A DNA stretch of 46,136 bases from Xanthomonas bromi (GCF_900092025.1 NZ_FLTX01000062.1:1-46136); one strand, 5' to 3'; positions 12,271 through 21,011 are shown, counted from the stretch's first letter. Numbers and translations: made by a program. Notes: a model not told the origin generated them from the letters alone.

Positions 12271-13055
12271 GCGCCTACAGCACCAACGAGATGATGACGG
12301 TGGCCGCCGCACGCCGCCTGCCCGATGGCGCGGTGTGTTTCGTCGGCATCGGGTTGCCGTCCACTGCCGCGAATCTGGCCCGGCTCACGCATGCGCCCGA
12401 TGTCACCTTGATCTATGAATCCGGCCCCATCGGTGCGCGCCCGCAGGTGCTGCCGTTATCGATCGGCGACGGCGAGCTGGCCGAGACCGCCGACACCGTG
12501 GTGTCGACGCCGGAGATCTTCCGCTACTGGCTGCAGGGCGGGCGCGTGGATGTGGGCTTTCTGGGCGCGGCGCAGATCGATCGCCACGCCAACCTCAACA
12601 CCACCGTGATTGGCTCCTACGATGCGCCCAAGACACGCCTGCCGGGCGCCGGCGGCGCGCCGGAGATTGCGGCCAGCGCCAAACAGGTCTTCATCATCAT
12701 TCGCCAATCCAAACGCAGTTTCGTTCCGACGCTCGACTTCATCACCACGGTCGGGCATCTGGACGGTGGCGATGCGCGCGCGCGCGCCGGCCTGCCCGGC
12801 GCCGGCCCCACCGTGGTCGTTACCGATTTGTGCGTGATGGAGCCTGACCCCGTGACCCGCGAACTCACCGTGACGTCGCTGCACCCCGGAACGACACGCG
12901 AGCAGGTCAGCGCGGCGACCAGTTGGCCGATCCGGTTCGCCGCCGACCTCGCGCAGACAACGCCGCCCAGCCCCAGCGAGCTGGACGCATTGCGCGCGCT
13001 GCAGGCACGCACCGATGCAGCGCATGGTGCCCAGGCAGCGGGAGCGGAGGCATGA
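12267..13055 (+). CDS. pcaJ: 3-oxoadipate CoA-transferase, subunit B
   Basis: The 262-residue partner of PcaI starts within its stop codon (ATGA overlap), indicating translational coupling and equal synthesis. It carries the CoA-transferase beta-subunit features: FVGIGLPSTAANLAR at the N terminus and LIYESGPIGARP near residue 50. In family I enzymes the glutamate of that motif forms the covalent thioester, so E in YESG is the likely catalytic residue. The motif LPGAGGAPEIAASAKQVFIIIRQ is also typical of the longer subtype. The end again overlaps the next gene, pcaF, by four bases. Confidence 0.92.
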   Translation: MSAYSTNEMMTVAAARRLPDGAVCFVGIGLPSTAANLARLTHAPDVTLIYESGPIGARPQVLPLSIGDGELAETADTVVSTPEIFRYWLQGGRVDVGFLGAAQIDRHANLNTTVIGSYDAPKTRLPGAGGAPEIAASAKQVFIIIRQSKRSFVPTLDFITTVGHLDGGDARARAGLPGAGPTVVVTDLCVMEPDPVTRELTVTSLHPGTTREQVSAATSWPIRFAADLAQTTPPSPSELDALRALQARTDAAHGAQAAGAEA

Positions 13056-14260
13056 GCGAGGTGTATCTGATCGATGGCATCCGCACGCCGATCGGCCGTT
13101 ACGGTGGTGCCTTGTCCAGCGTGCGCGCCGATGACCTGGGTGCGGTGCCGATCGCCGCGCTGCTGGCGCGGCAGCCGCAGCTGGAGCCGGCCGCAATCGA
13201 CGAGGTCTACCTGGGCTGCGCCAACCAGGCCGGTGAAGACAATCGCAATGTCGCGCGCATGAGTCTGTTGCTGGCCGGCTTACCCTCTTCGGTGCCGGGC
13301 AGTACGCTCAACCGTCTGTGCGGTTCGGGGCTGGACGCGATCGGCACGGTGGCGCGCGGCATCCGCGCCGACGAACTGGGTCTTGCGATTGCCGGTGGTG
13401 TCGAATCGATGTCGCGCGCGCCGTGGGTGATGGGCAAGGCCGACAGCGCTTTCGCCCGCACCCAGCAACTGGAAGACACCACCATGGGCTGGCGCTTCAT
13501 CAATCCCCGCCTGCAGGCCGCCTATGGCACCGAATTGATGGGCGAGACCGCCGAAAATGTCGCGCAGCGATATGCCATCGCGCGCGAAGATCAGGATGCA
13601 TTTGCACTGCGCAGCCAGCAGCGCGTGGCGGCAGCGCAAGCGTCCGGTTTTTTCGATGGAGAAATTACCTCGGTGGCAGTGGCCGCGCGCAAGGGCGGCG
13701 ATGCCAGCACTGTCGAATACGATGAGGCGCCGCGGCCCAACACCACGGCCGAGATGTTGGCCAAGCTCAAACCGGTGTTTCGTCAACCCGGCACCGTGAC
13801 GGCAGGCAATGCCTCCGGTCTCAACGATGGCGCCGCCGCCTTGCTGTTGGCCTCTGCGCAGGCCGTGCAGGCGCATCGCTTGACGCCGCGCGCGCGGGTG
13901 CTCGGGTTCGCATCGGCGGGTGTGGAGCCGGCGTTCATGGGCATCGGCCCGGTGCCGGCCATCCAGCGCCTGCTGACGCGCTTGAACGTGCGCATCGAGC
14001 AGTTCGATGCAATCGAGCTCAATGAGGCCTTTGCTGCGCAGGCGCTGGCCTGCACGCGCGCATTCGGGCTGGCCGACGATGCCGAACACGTCAATGCCAA
14101 CGGTGGTGCCATCGCACTGGGGCATCCGCTCGGCATGAGCGGTGCGCGGCTGGTGCTGACCCTGCTGCGGCAGCTGGAAGCCGGCAACGGGCGGCTCGGG
14201 CTGGCCAGTATGTGCATCGGGGTGGGGCAGGGCGTGGCACTGGCGATCGAGCGCCTGTGA
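13052..14260 (+). CDS. pcaF: 3-oxoadipyl-CoA thiolase
   Basis: This 402-residue thiolase cleaves 3-oxoadipyl-CoA with CoA to succinyl-CoA and acetyl-CoA, the final step of the pathway. The three thiolase signatures are present: the acyl-binding cysteine in TLNRLCGSGLDAIG (C near residue 90), the histidine in NGGAIALGHPLGMSGAR (near 357), and the second cysteine in SMCIGVGQGVAL (near 388). The start overlaps the pcaJ stop (ATGA). Other thiolases look similar, so the specific substrate is inferred from the operon. About 85 bp separate it from pcaH, without a visible terminator. Confidence 0.93.
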   Translation: MSEVYLIDGIRTPIGRYGGALSSVRADDLGAVPIAALLARQPQLEPAAIDEVYLGCANQAGEDNRNVARMSLLLAGLPSSVPGSTLNRLCGSGLDAIGTVARGIRADELGLAIAGGVESMSRAPWVMGKADSAFARTQQLEDTTMGWRFINPRLQAAYGTELMGETAENVAQRYAIAREDQDAFALRSQQRVAAAQASGFFDGEITSVAVAARKGGDASTVEYDEAPRPNTTAEMLAKLKPVFRQPGTVTAGNASGLNDGAAALLLASAQAVQAHRLTPRARVLGFASAGVEPAFMGIGPVPAIQRLLTRLNVRIEQFDAIELNEAFAAQALACTRAFGLADDAEHVNANGGAIALGHPLGMSGARLVLTLLRQLEAGNGRLGLASMCIGVGQGVALAIERL

Positions 14261-14344
14261 GCCAGCGAGTGCAACCAACCCTCTCACCGCAAAACACTCA
14301 CGTCCTTCTCGCTGTAGTCGCCTTGCGGCCCACGGAGATTCAAA

Positions 14345-15082
14345 ATGCGCGATCCCACCTCTGAAGAAACGGCCATCGCCGCCGATCCGCTGCTCGGCTA
14401 CCGCCGCAGCCGGCCCGGTACGCAGCCGGCGTACCTGCATGCGGCATACGCCTCCACCACGCTGCGCGGGCCGACGCGTGCGCCGATCGACCTGCCGGTC
14501 ACGTTGTCGGAGGTCACCGGCCCGCGACTGGATCGGCTCACGTTGGGCGAGCACGCGGCCGATCTCACTGCAGGTTTCCGCGGCGCGCCGCTGGGCGAGC
14601 GCATCATCGTGTCCGGCCGCGTGCTCGACGAAAACGGCAAGCCGGTACGCAACAGCGTGGTGGAAGTGTGGCAATGCAACGCGGCAGGTCGCTACCAGCA
14701 TGCATGCGATCAGCACGACGCACCGCTGGACCCGAACTTCCGCGGTACCGGCCAGGTACTGACCGACGACCATGGCCGCTACAGGTTCAAGACCATCAAG
14801 CCGGGCGCCTATCCGTGGCGCAACCACTACAACGCCTGGCGGCCGGCGCACATCCATTTTTCGTTGCATGGCGATGGCATCGGGCAACGGCTGGTCACCC
14901 AGATGTATTTCCCCGGCGACCCGCTGCTGGCGCACGATCCCATCTACAACTGCGTCGACGATGCGCTGGCGCGCGAACGCATGGTGTCCAGTCCCGATTG
15001 GGAAAATGCGGTCAGCGAATACGCGCTGGCCTACCGCTTCGACATCGTCTTGCGCGGTCGCAAACAAACGGTCTGGGAGTGA
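14345..15082 (+). CDS. pcaH: Protocatechuate 3,4-dioxygenase, beta subunit
   Basis: This iron(III) subunit performs intradiol ring cleavage of protocatechuate to 3-carboxy-cis,cis-muconate together with PcaG. The 245-residue length is usual for PcaH. The iron ligands can be placed: Tyr in NAAGRYQHACD, Tyr in PWRNHYNAW, and the two His in RPAHIHFSL. The tyrosine and histidine set is complete, so this is the catalytic subunit. The signature VLDENGKPVRNSVVEVWQCNAAG contains the intradiol-dioxygenase motif. PcaG begins four bases after its stop. This enzyme is where the 4-hydroxybenzoate and vanillate routes join. Confidence 0.96.
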   Translation: MRDPTSEETAIAADPLLGYRRSRPGTQPAYLHAAYASTTLRGPTRAPIDLPVTLSEVTGPRLDRLTLGEHAADLTAGFRGAPLGERIIVSGRVLDENGKPVRNSVVEVWQCNAAGRYQHACDQHDAPLDPNFRGTGQVLTDDHGRYRFKTIKPGAYPWRNHYNAWRPAHIHFSLHGDGIGQRLVTQMYFPGDPLLAHDPIYNCVDDALARERMVSSPDWENAVSEYALAYRFDIVLRGRKQTVWE

Positions 15083-15086
15083 CTCG

Positions 15087-15650
15087 ATGAGCCTGCATGC
15101 AACGCCGTCGCAAACCGTCGGCCCATATTACCGGCTTGGGTTGGAGCCGCTGTATCGCCAACAGATCGCACCCGCGCAGGCCGCAGGCACGCCCGTGCAG
15201 ATCGGCGGCTGCATCTTCGATGGCGCCGGCGCGCCGGTGGCCGATGCGGTGCTGGAAGTGTGGCAAGCCGATGCGGCGGGCATCTATGCGCATGTGGCCG
15301 ATGCCCGCTGCGAGGCGCACGACCCCAGCTTCGATGGTTGGGGCCGTGTGCCGACCGATGCGCACGGGCGTTTTTCCTTCAGCACCATCAAGCCGGGCAG
15401 GGTGGCTGGCCCGGACGGCACGCTGCAGGCTGCGCATCTGACCGTGCTGGTGTTCATGCGCGGCCTGTTGCGCGGCGCCTCGACGCGGCTGTATTTCGCC
15501 GACGACCCGCAGCTGGGCAGCGACCCGATCCTGGCGCTGGTGCCGGCCGAGCGGCGCGCCACGTTGTTGGCCCAGCCGCAGGCAGGTGGCGCCTACACCT
15601 GGGACATCCACATGCAGGGCGACGCGGAAACGGTGTTCTTCCGCTATTGA
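15087..15650 (+). CDS. pcaG: Protocatechuate 3,4-dioxygenase, alpha subunit
   Basis: The 187-residue product starts four bases after pcaH, so the two subunits are co-translated. It shares the intradiol fold (CIFDGAGAPVADAVLEVWQADAAGIYAHV) with PcaH. The region equivalent to the His pair reads AAHLTVLVFMRGLL, lacking the H-x-H iron ligands, as expected for the non-catalytic alpha subunit that completes the active-site wall. Its beginning (TPSQTVGPYY) is typical of PcaG. A 345-bp non-coding gap follows before pcaB, the largest break inside the pca cluster. Confidence 0.95.
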   Translation: MSLHATPSQTVGPYYRLGLEPLYRQQIAPAQAAGTPVQIGGCIFDGAGAPVADAVLEVWQADAAGIYAHVADARCEAHDPSFDGWGRVPTDAHGRFSFSTIKPGRVAGPDGTLQAAHLTVLVFMRGLLRGASTRLYFADDPQLGSDPILALVPAERRATLLAQPQAGGAYTWDIHMQGDAETVFFRY

Positions 15651-16004
15651 TCCGTATGCCGATGCTGAAACAGCGTGCGCGTGCCGGGGCAGTGCGTCAT
15701 CCTGCCTGTACGCTGTTGCGTAAACAGTGGCAGTCGCTCTCCTGCAGGCGCACCGGCTGTCGCAAAATCGGCTGGGGGTGTCCGCAGGCGCTGCACCATG
15801 GCGTCTCACGCACATGCACCGATGACAGTGGCTCCTCGTGGCAAATCTGCGGACTTACTCCATCGTGTGCATGCTGACCGAGCGCACTCGGCATCTGCCG
15901 CATTACCCCGGCAGCGGCAGGCCCGCACGACACCTCGCCCTTTCGTCTGGTTGGCACCTTGGCACATCGGTGCGATGCTGCAGACTCGCTTAGAGATGCA
16001 ATGC
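15651..16004. other. Gap between pcaG and pcaB
   Basis: About 350 bp without a recognisable gene. The frame of pcaB stays open through much of it, but the upstream extension shows no family similarity. It may hold a separate promoter for pcaB-D-C; I see no clear terminator and no copy of the pcaI operator. Confidence 0.4.
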
Positions 16005-17357
16005 ATGAGTGCGACATCTTCGCTGTTGGGATCCTTGTTCGGCGAGCCTGCGTGCGACGCCTTGTTCGACGATGCCGCGCGCGTGCAGGCGATGCTGCAG
16101 TTCGAATCCGCGCTGGCACGTGCGCAGGCGCAGTGCGGGGTGATTCCGGCCGAGGCCGCACAAGCCATTGCCGCTGCCTGCGATGTGCGGCACTACGATC
16201 TGGCTGCCTTGGCGCAGGCCACGGCGCTGGCCGGTAATCCCGCCATTCCGCTGGTCAAGGCACTCACCGCCCATGTAGCCGCGCACGACAGCGCCGCCGC
16301 GCGCCGGGTGCACTGGGGCGCCACCAGCCAGGACGTCATCGATACCGGCACGGTGCTGCAGTTGCGTGCTGCGCTCGATCTGTTGCTGCCACGTCTGCAC
16401 GCCCTGTGCGCCGAGTTGGCCGCGCTGGCCGAACGCGAACGCAACACCGGCCTGCCAGGACGCACCTTGTTGCAGCAGGCCGTGCCGGTCACCTTCGGGC
16501 TCAAGGTCGCCGGCTGGCTGGACGCACTGCAACGCGCGCAGCAGCGCCTACAGGGCTTGCAGCGCGATGCGTTGGTGCTGCAATTCGGCGGCGCGGCCGG
16601 CACCCTGGCTTCGTTACAAGCGCGCGGCCTGGAGGTGGCGCAGGCACTGGCACGTAACTTGGAGCTCCCGCTGCCCGCGTTGCCCTGGCACACCGCGCGC
16701 GACCGCATCGTCGAGGTTGGCTGCGCCTTCGGCCTGCTGGCCGGCACGCTGGGCAAGATTGGTGGCGATGTGGTGTTGCTGATGCAGTCGGAGGTGGGCG
16801 AAGCATTCGAGCCTGCCGCTGCCGGCAAGGGCGGCTCGTCGGCGATGCCGCACAAGCGCAATCCGGTGTCCAGCGTGGCCGCGGTCGCTGCGGCCACCCG
16901 CGTGCCGGGCCTGGTCGCCACGTTGTTCAGTGCCATGGCGCAGCCGCACGAGCGCGCGGCCGGGCAGTGGCATGCCGAATGGGACACCTTGCCGCAGATC
17001 GTCTGCCTCACCGCCGGCAGCCTGGCGCAGATGCAGCTGTGTCTGTCCGGCCTGGAACTGGATCGCGCGCGCATGCGTGCGCATCTGGACAGTCACGGCG
17101 GGCTGCTCTATGCCGAGGCGGCGGTGTTCGCGCTCGCGCCGCAACTGGGCAAGCCGCAGGCGCATGCCTTGGTGGAACAGGCAGCGCTACGCGCGCAGGC
17201 GCAGCAGCGGCATTTGCGCGAGGTGCTTGGCGAGGACCCGCAGGTCAGCGCCGTGCTTACGCACGCGCAACTGCAGGCAGTGTTCGATGGCGATAGTTGG
17301 CGCGGCATGTCCTCGGTCTGGATCGACCGCGTGCTGGCTGGATCTTCTTCCTGTTGA
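16005..17357 (+). CDS. pcaB: 3-carboxy-cis,cis-muconate cycloisomerase
   Basis: This enzyme lactonises 3-carboxy-cis,cis-muconate to 4-carboxymuconolactone. The 450-residue product belongs to the fumarase/aspartase superfamily, shown by the signature GGSSAMPHKRNPVSS (near residue 280) and VHWGATSQDVIDTGTVLQLR (near 100). The start ATGAGTGCG at 16005 is preferred; an ATG three codons upstream (15996) is equally in frame. PcaB and adenylosuccinate lyase look alike, and the position between the dioxygenase and the enol-lactonase decides the call. pcaD follows after 10 bases. Confidence 0.93.
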   Translation: MSATSSLLGSLFGEPACDALFDDAARVQAMLQFESALARAQAQCGVIPAEAAQAIAAACDVRHYDLAALAQATALAGNPAIPLVKALTAHVAAHDSAAARRVHWGATSQDVIDTGTVLQLRAALDLLLPRLHALCAELAALAERERNTGLPGRTLLQQAVPVTFGLKVAGWLDALQRAQQRLQGLQRDALVLQFGGAAGTLASLQARGLEVAQALARNLELPLPALPWHTARDRIVEVGCAFGLLAGTLGKIGGDVVLLMQSEVGEAFEPAAAGKGGSSAMPHKRNPVSSVAAVAAATRVPGLVATLFSAMAQPHERAAGQWHAEWDTLPQIVCLTAGSLAQMQLCLSGLELDRARMRAHLDSHGGLLYAEAAVFALAPQLGKPQAHALVEQAALRAQAQQRHLREVLGEDPQVSAVLTHAQLQAVFDGDSWRGMSSVWIDRVLAGSSSC

Positions 17358-17367
17358 CGGTGCTTCG

Positions 17368-18150
17368 ATGGCTTATCTCCAGTTGCCCACCCATCGCCTG
17401 CATTACCGCCTGGACGGCACCGAAGGACGCCCCTGGCTGACCTTCTGCAATTCGCTCGGCACCGACCTGCACATGTGGGACGTGCAGATCGAAGCCTTCG
17501 CCCCGCACTACCGCATCCTGCGCTACGACCGCCGCGGCCACGGGTATTCGGAGACGCCGCCCGGTCCGTACAGCGTCGCCGACCTGGGCAAGGACGTGCT
17601 GGCGTTGTGGGACACGTTGGAGATTGCGCAAAGCGATTTCTGCGGCCTGTCGATTGGCGGACTCACCGGCCAGTGGTTGGGTCTGCATGCACCGCAGCGC
17701 CTGCGCCGGCTGGTGGTGTGCGCCACCGCTCAAAAAATCGGCAGCGCCGCCACCTGGGAAACCCGCATCGAACAGGTGCGTAGCGAAGGCCTGCCGGTGC
17801 TGATCGATGCCACGCTGCAACGCTGGTTTACGCCGGAATTCGCCATCAGCCACGCGCAGCGCCTGGACATGATCGCCGCCGCCTTCGTTTCCACCTCGCC
17901 GCCCGGCTATATCGCCTGCTGCCAGGCGGTGGCCGACGCGGATTTTCGCGGTGCACTGGACGGGCTGAGCCTGCCGCTGCTGGCGCTGGCCGGCGATGAC
18001 GACCCGGTGTGCCCGCCATCTGATTTGCGCGAGATCGCCTATGCCGCGCCGGATGGTCATTTCGCTCAGGTGCCCGGCCGCCACATCTGTAACCTGGAAT
18101 CGCCGGCCGCGTTCAACGACGCGGTGCTCGGCTTTCTTCGGGCCGCCTGA
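17368..18150 (+). CDS. pcaD: 3-oxoadipate enol-lactonase
   Basis: This alpha/beta hydrolase opens 3-oxoadipate enol-lactone to 3-oxoadipate. It has 260 residues from the ATG at 17368, ten bases after pcaB. The nucleophile elbow is FCGLSIGGLTGQW (Ser near residue 94). The acid is probably in LALAGDDDPVCP, and the catalytic His is in VPGRHICNLESP. The early block FCNSLGTDLHMWD is typical of PcaD. In some bacteria PcaD is fused to PcaC; here they are separate genes, pcaC starting 26 bases later. Confidence 0.94.
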   Translation: MAYLQLPTHRLHYRLDGTEGRPWLTFCNSLGTDLHMWDVQIEAFAPHYRILRYDRRGHGYSETPPGPYSVADLGKDVLALWDTLEIAQSDFCGLSIGGLTGQWLGLHAPQRLRRLVVCATAQKIGSAATWETRIEQVRSEGLPVLIDATLQRWFTPEFAISHAQRLDMIAAAFVSTSPPGYIACCQAVADADFRGALDGLSLPLLALAGDDDPVCPPSDLREIAYAAPDGHFAQVPGRHICNLESPAAFNDAVLGFLRAA

Positions 18151-18176
18151 GCTTCCCCACCTTGCAAGGACACACC

Positions 18177-18590
18177 ATGCACGAAGACGAACGTTATCAG
18201 GCCGGCATGCGTGAGCGCCGGCGCGTCCTTGGCGATGCGCATGTCGACCGTGCGCTGGCCGCGCGTAGCGAATTCACCGACGAATTTCAGGACCTGATCA
18301 CCCGCTACGCCTGGGGCAGCATCTGGACCCGCGACGGCCTGCCGGCGCACACCCGTTCGCTGGTCACCCTGTCGATGATGGTGGCGCTGGGCCACGACGA
18401 AGAATTCAAACTGCACGTGCGTGCAGCGCGCAACAACGGCGTGACGCCCGCGCAGATCAAGGAAGTGCTGTTGCAAGCAGCGATCTACTGTGGCGTGCCG
18501 GCCGCCAACCATGCCTTTGCGCTGGCCAGGCCGATCCTGGAAGAGCAGGCCGCCGATGCCGGCACCGCATCAGCGACGCAACCCGGGTAA
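18177..18590 (+). CDS. pcaC: 4-carboxymuconolactone decarboxylase
   Basis: This 137-residue protein decarboxylates 4-carboxymuconolactone to the enol-lactone used by PcaD. The start at 18177 follows CAAGGA. The sequence (RRRVLGDAHVDRAL at the N terminus, WGSIWTRDGLPAHTRSLVTL, EIKEVLLQAAIYCGVPAANHAFA) is typical of PcaC within the CMD/AhpD fold. It is the last gene of the pca operon. A degenerate MITE-like element begins 11 bp after its stop codon. Confidence 0.95.
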   Translation: MHEDERYQAGMRERRRVLGDAHVDRALAARSEFTDEFQDLITRYAWGSIWTRDGLPAHTRSLVTLSMMVALGHDEEFKLHVRAARNNGVTPAQIKEVLLQAAIYCGVPAANHAFALARPILEEQAADAGTASATQPG

Positions 18591-18601
18591 GGTCGTTCCT
18601 G

Positions 18602-18738
18602 GAGCGGCGAACAGAACGGGTGCGCCGCCGCCAAGCCCGCTCGGTCGTGCTCGGCATTGTCAGTCACGTCGGACACGCGGTTCCTGCGCGCCGTCCACGT
18701 CCACCTGCGCGTGCTCGCTACGTTTTTGTTGTCTGCTC
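18602..18738. mobile_element. Degenerate MITE-like palindromic element, copy B
   Basis: This 137-bp sequence aligns over its whole length with the reverse complement of the element at 20824-20964. Exact shared blocks are TCCTGCGCGCCGTCCAC (18682-18698) and TGCTCGCTACGTTTT (18712-18726). Its ends GAGCGGCGAACAGAAC and TTGTTGTCTGCTC are decayed versions of the GAGCGGCTAACAAAAC terminal repeat. No target duplication remains. It begins 11 bp after the pcaC stop and lies between pcaC and the convergent regulator. Confidence 0.75.
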
Positions 18739-18954
18739 CCAGCCGATATGCGCGTATCGACGAGTGACGATCAATTCGAACGTCTCGTGGGCAGCGCGTT
18801 GCGACGTGTCGCCCCAACGTGCGCGTGGCCCGCGGGGAATGCGCGGCTGCAATCCTTTCGACCTGTGCAACCCACCGCGCCGCAGCTGACGTAACGCGAA
18901 CGCAGTAAGGTCACACGCTCTGCAAGCACCGCCTTTCCACCACAGGACGCCGCG

Positions 18955-19815
18955 TTAGCTCAGCAAGGTTCCCAGCCGCTGCGCCGCCTGCTTCAGCGGT
19001 TCCAGCAACTGCGTCTGCATGGTCTGCAAGTTCACCCGTCCGGCCTGGGCACCGATATTGAGCGCGGCGATCACCTCGCCGCGAAGGTTGCGCACTGGCA
19101 CGGCGATCGAGCGTAGGCCGATTTCCAGTTCCTGGTCGGTGAGACACATGCCTTCGCGCCGCGTGCGCGCCAGCACCTCCAGCAGTGCCGAGGCCTGGGT
19201 CACCGTGCGATCGGTGCGCGGACGCAGCGTGGTGCGCTCCAGATACGCCTGCAAGGTGTCGCCGGGCAGGGCGGCCAGCAACACCCGGCCCATCGAGGTG
19301 CAATAGGCCGGCAGCCGGGTGCCGGGGCGCAGCCCGATCGACATGATGCGCACCGTTTCCGAACGCGCCACATACAGCAGATCGTCGCCATCCAGCACGC
19401 CCAGCGAGCACGATTCGTGCAACTGGTCGCGTAGCCCGTCCAGCACCGGCTGCGCCGCTGCGGTCATCGACGAAGACGCCGCATAGGCGCCGCCGATGCC
19501 CAGCACGCGCGGCAGCAACACATAGCCACGCCCTTGCTCGCCCACATAGCCCAGCTTGGCCAGCGTGTGCAGCACCCGCCGCACGGCTGCGCGCGAGATG
19601 CCGGTTTCCAGACTGATCTGCGACATCGTCACTTCGCGCGCGTGCTGGGCGAACACGCTCAGCACCACCAGCCCGCGTCCCAGCGAGGTCATGAAGTCCG
19701 GGTCGCCCTGGGCGGCGGCGATCTGCTGCATCAGCTCATGCGGCAGGCCGCGATCGCTACCGGCCGCAACCACGGCGGTGGGACGTTTACGACGGCTGGA
19801 GGCGGGCTCGGGCAT
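18955..19815 (-). CDS. pcaR: IclR-family regulator of the pca genes (PcaR/PcaU-like)
   Basis: The 286-residue product has an N-terminal winged helix near residues 45-110 (LGRGLVVLSVFAQHAREVTM, then ISLETGISRAAVRRVLHTLAKLGYV). The IclR effector domain follows (SCSLGVLDGDDLLYVARSE, PAYCTSMGRVLLAALPGD, LTDQELEIGLRSIAVPVRN). It is convergent with the pca operon, separated from pcaC by the MITE-like copy B. The operators upstream of pcaI match the published PcaR-type consensus, supporting control of pcaIJ by this protein with beta-ketoadipate or protocatechuate as the expected effector. The family is certain; the symbol is inferred from context. Confidence 0.87.
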   Translation of the reverse strand: MPEPASSRRKRPTAVVAAGSDRGLPHELMQQIAAAQGDPDFMTSLGRGLVVLSVFAQHAREVTMSQISLETGISRAAVRRVLHTLAKLGYVGEQGRGYVLLPRVLGIGGAYAASSSMTAAAQPVLDGLRDQLHESCSLGVLDGDDLLYVARSETVRIMSIGLRPGTRLPAYCTSMGRVLLAALPGDTLQAYLERTTLRPRTDRTVTQASALLEVLARTRREGMCLTDQELEIGLRSIAVPVRNLRGEVIAALNIGAQAGRVNLQTMQTQLLEPLKQAAQRLGTLLS

Positions 19816-19962
19816 AGGAGTGCGGTACGGACAGGTCCTCGCATGGTAAGCGCTCGCGCCACTGCATGCCCTCGCTCACAGTCCGCGCGCGGGCATGTAA
19901 GCGCTTCACCCTGCTTGCCGCATAATCGTTGCTGGTTTGTTCCGGATTGGTGCGCTTAGTCC

Positions 19963-20823
19963 ATGAAAACCCCCAAGGGCTTGCAACCGCTGATCGACGA
20001 CGGCGTCATCGACGAAGTGTTGCGACCACTGAAGAGCGGCAAGGAAGCATCCGTCTACGTGGTCAGCGCAGGCGCCGACGTCCTGTGCGCCAAGGTCTAC
20101 AAGGACATGGCGCAACGCAGTTTCCAGGCGCGCGTGCAATACCAGGAAGGCCGCAAGGTGCGTGGCAGCCGTCAGGCCCGCGCGATGGGCAAGGCCACCA
20201 AGTTCGGCCGCAAGGAAGCCGAAACCGCCTGGAAAAACACTGAGGCCGACGCGCTCTACCAACTGGTGGATGCCGGCGTGCATGTGCCCAAACCGCGCGG
20301 TTACTTCCACGGCGTGCTGCTGATGGACCTGGTCACCGACGAAGCGGGCCACAGTGCGCCGCGCTTGGGTGAGGTGGAACTGGAACCGGAACAGGCGCGC
20401 GCATTCCACATCAGCCTGATCGGCGACGTGGTCAAGATGCTCTCGCTGGGCCTGGTGCATGGCGATCTGTCCGAATACAACGTGCTGGTCTCCCCTGACG
20501 GCCCGGTGGTGATCGACTTCCCGCAGGTGGTCAGCGCCGCCGGCAACAATGCCGCGCGCGACATGCTGCTGCGCGACGTGCATAACCTGCGCGACTGCCT
20601 CGGCCGCTTCGCACCGGAGCTGCTGGACACCCATTACGGCGAAGAGATGTGGGCACTGTTCGAAAAGGGCGAGCTGCGCCCAGACAGCGTGCTCACCGGG
20701 CGCTTCAGGTTCGACACCCGTCGCGCCGACGTACGCGCCATCCGCGCCTCGATCGAGGATGCGCGCCAGGAAAATCTCATTCGCCAGCAAGGCCGCGAAG
20801 CGGCTGCCGAAGACGAGGACTAA
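19963..20823 (+). CDS. RIO-type serine protein kinase
   Basis: This 286-residue protein has the RIO kinase fold. The glycine-loop region reads LKSGKEASVYVVSAG, the ATP-binding lysine lies in LCAKVYKDMAQRSF, the catalytic loop is LVHGDLSEYNVLV (Asp and Asn near residues 169-174), and the metal-binding Asp is in VVIDFPQVV, which replaces DFG as in RIO1. RIO1 and RIO2 are best known in ribosome maturation in archaea and eukaryotes; bacterial members exist but their targets are largely unknown. The stop codon TAA also forms the left TAA flank of the palindromic element that follows. It stands alone between pcaR (divergent) and the esterase. Confidence 0.88.
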   Translation: MKTPKGLQPLIDDGVIDEVLRPLKSGKEASVYVVSAGADVLCAKVYKDMAQRSFQARVQYQEGRKVRGSRQARAMGKATKFGRKEAETAWKNTEADALYQLVDAGVHVPKPRGYFHGVLLMDLVTDEAGHSAPRLGEVELEPEQARAFHISLIGDVVKMLSLGLVHGDLSEYNVLVSPDGPVVIDFPQVVSAAGNNAARDMLLRDVHNLRDCLGRFAPELLDTHYGEEMWALFEKGELRPDSVLTGRFRFDTRRADVRAIRASIEDARQENLIRQQGREAAAEDED

Positions 20824-20964
20824 GAGCGGCTAACAAAACGTAGCGAGCAGTCGTCAGGCGGGTGTGGACGGCGCGCAGGAGCCGCAGTGTACAAGTGGTA
20901 CATGAGGATTCCGAGCACCGGCCGCGCCCGCCTGGCGGCTGCGTAGTAGTTTTGTTAGCCGCTC
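20824..20964. mobile_element. MITE-like palindromic element with IS5-type ends, copy A
   Basis: This 141-bp element has perfect 16-bp terminal inverted repeats (GAGCGGCTAACAAAAC and its complement) and is flanked on both sides by TAA, a likely 3-bp target duplication. The interior is also an imperfect palindrome: GCAGTCGTCAGGCGGGTG on the left matches GCAGCCGCCAGGCGGGCG read from the right. The centre is TGTACAAGTGGTACA. It has no coding capacity. The same 16-bp end starts the IS5-type element at 45944, so that family is the probable source of transposase. Confidence 0.9.
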
Positions 20965-20977
20965 TAAGCATGGCCAC

Positions 20978-21011
20978 GCCGACTGCGCCTGGCGACAGGC
21001 GCGCAGTCGGC
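20978..21011. terminator. Strong hairpin downstream of the RIO kinase gene
   Basis: GCCGACTGCG-CCTG, loop GCGA, then CAGG-CG-CGCAGTCGGC form a stem of 14 pairs with a two-base bulge. It lacks a T-run. It could be the original 3' hairpin of the kinase gene, now separated from the stop codon by the inserted element. Confidence 0.45.

Noticed and set aside
13280..15067. 595-codon minus-strand frame opposite pcaF and pcaH
   Set aside because: Composition follows the antisense of two well-supported genes; no recognisable domain.
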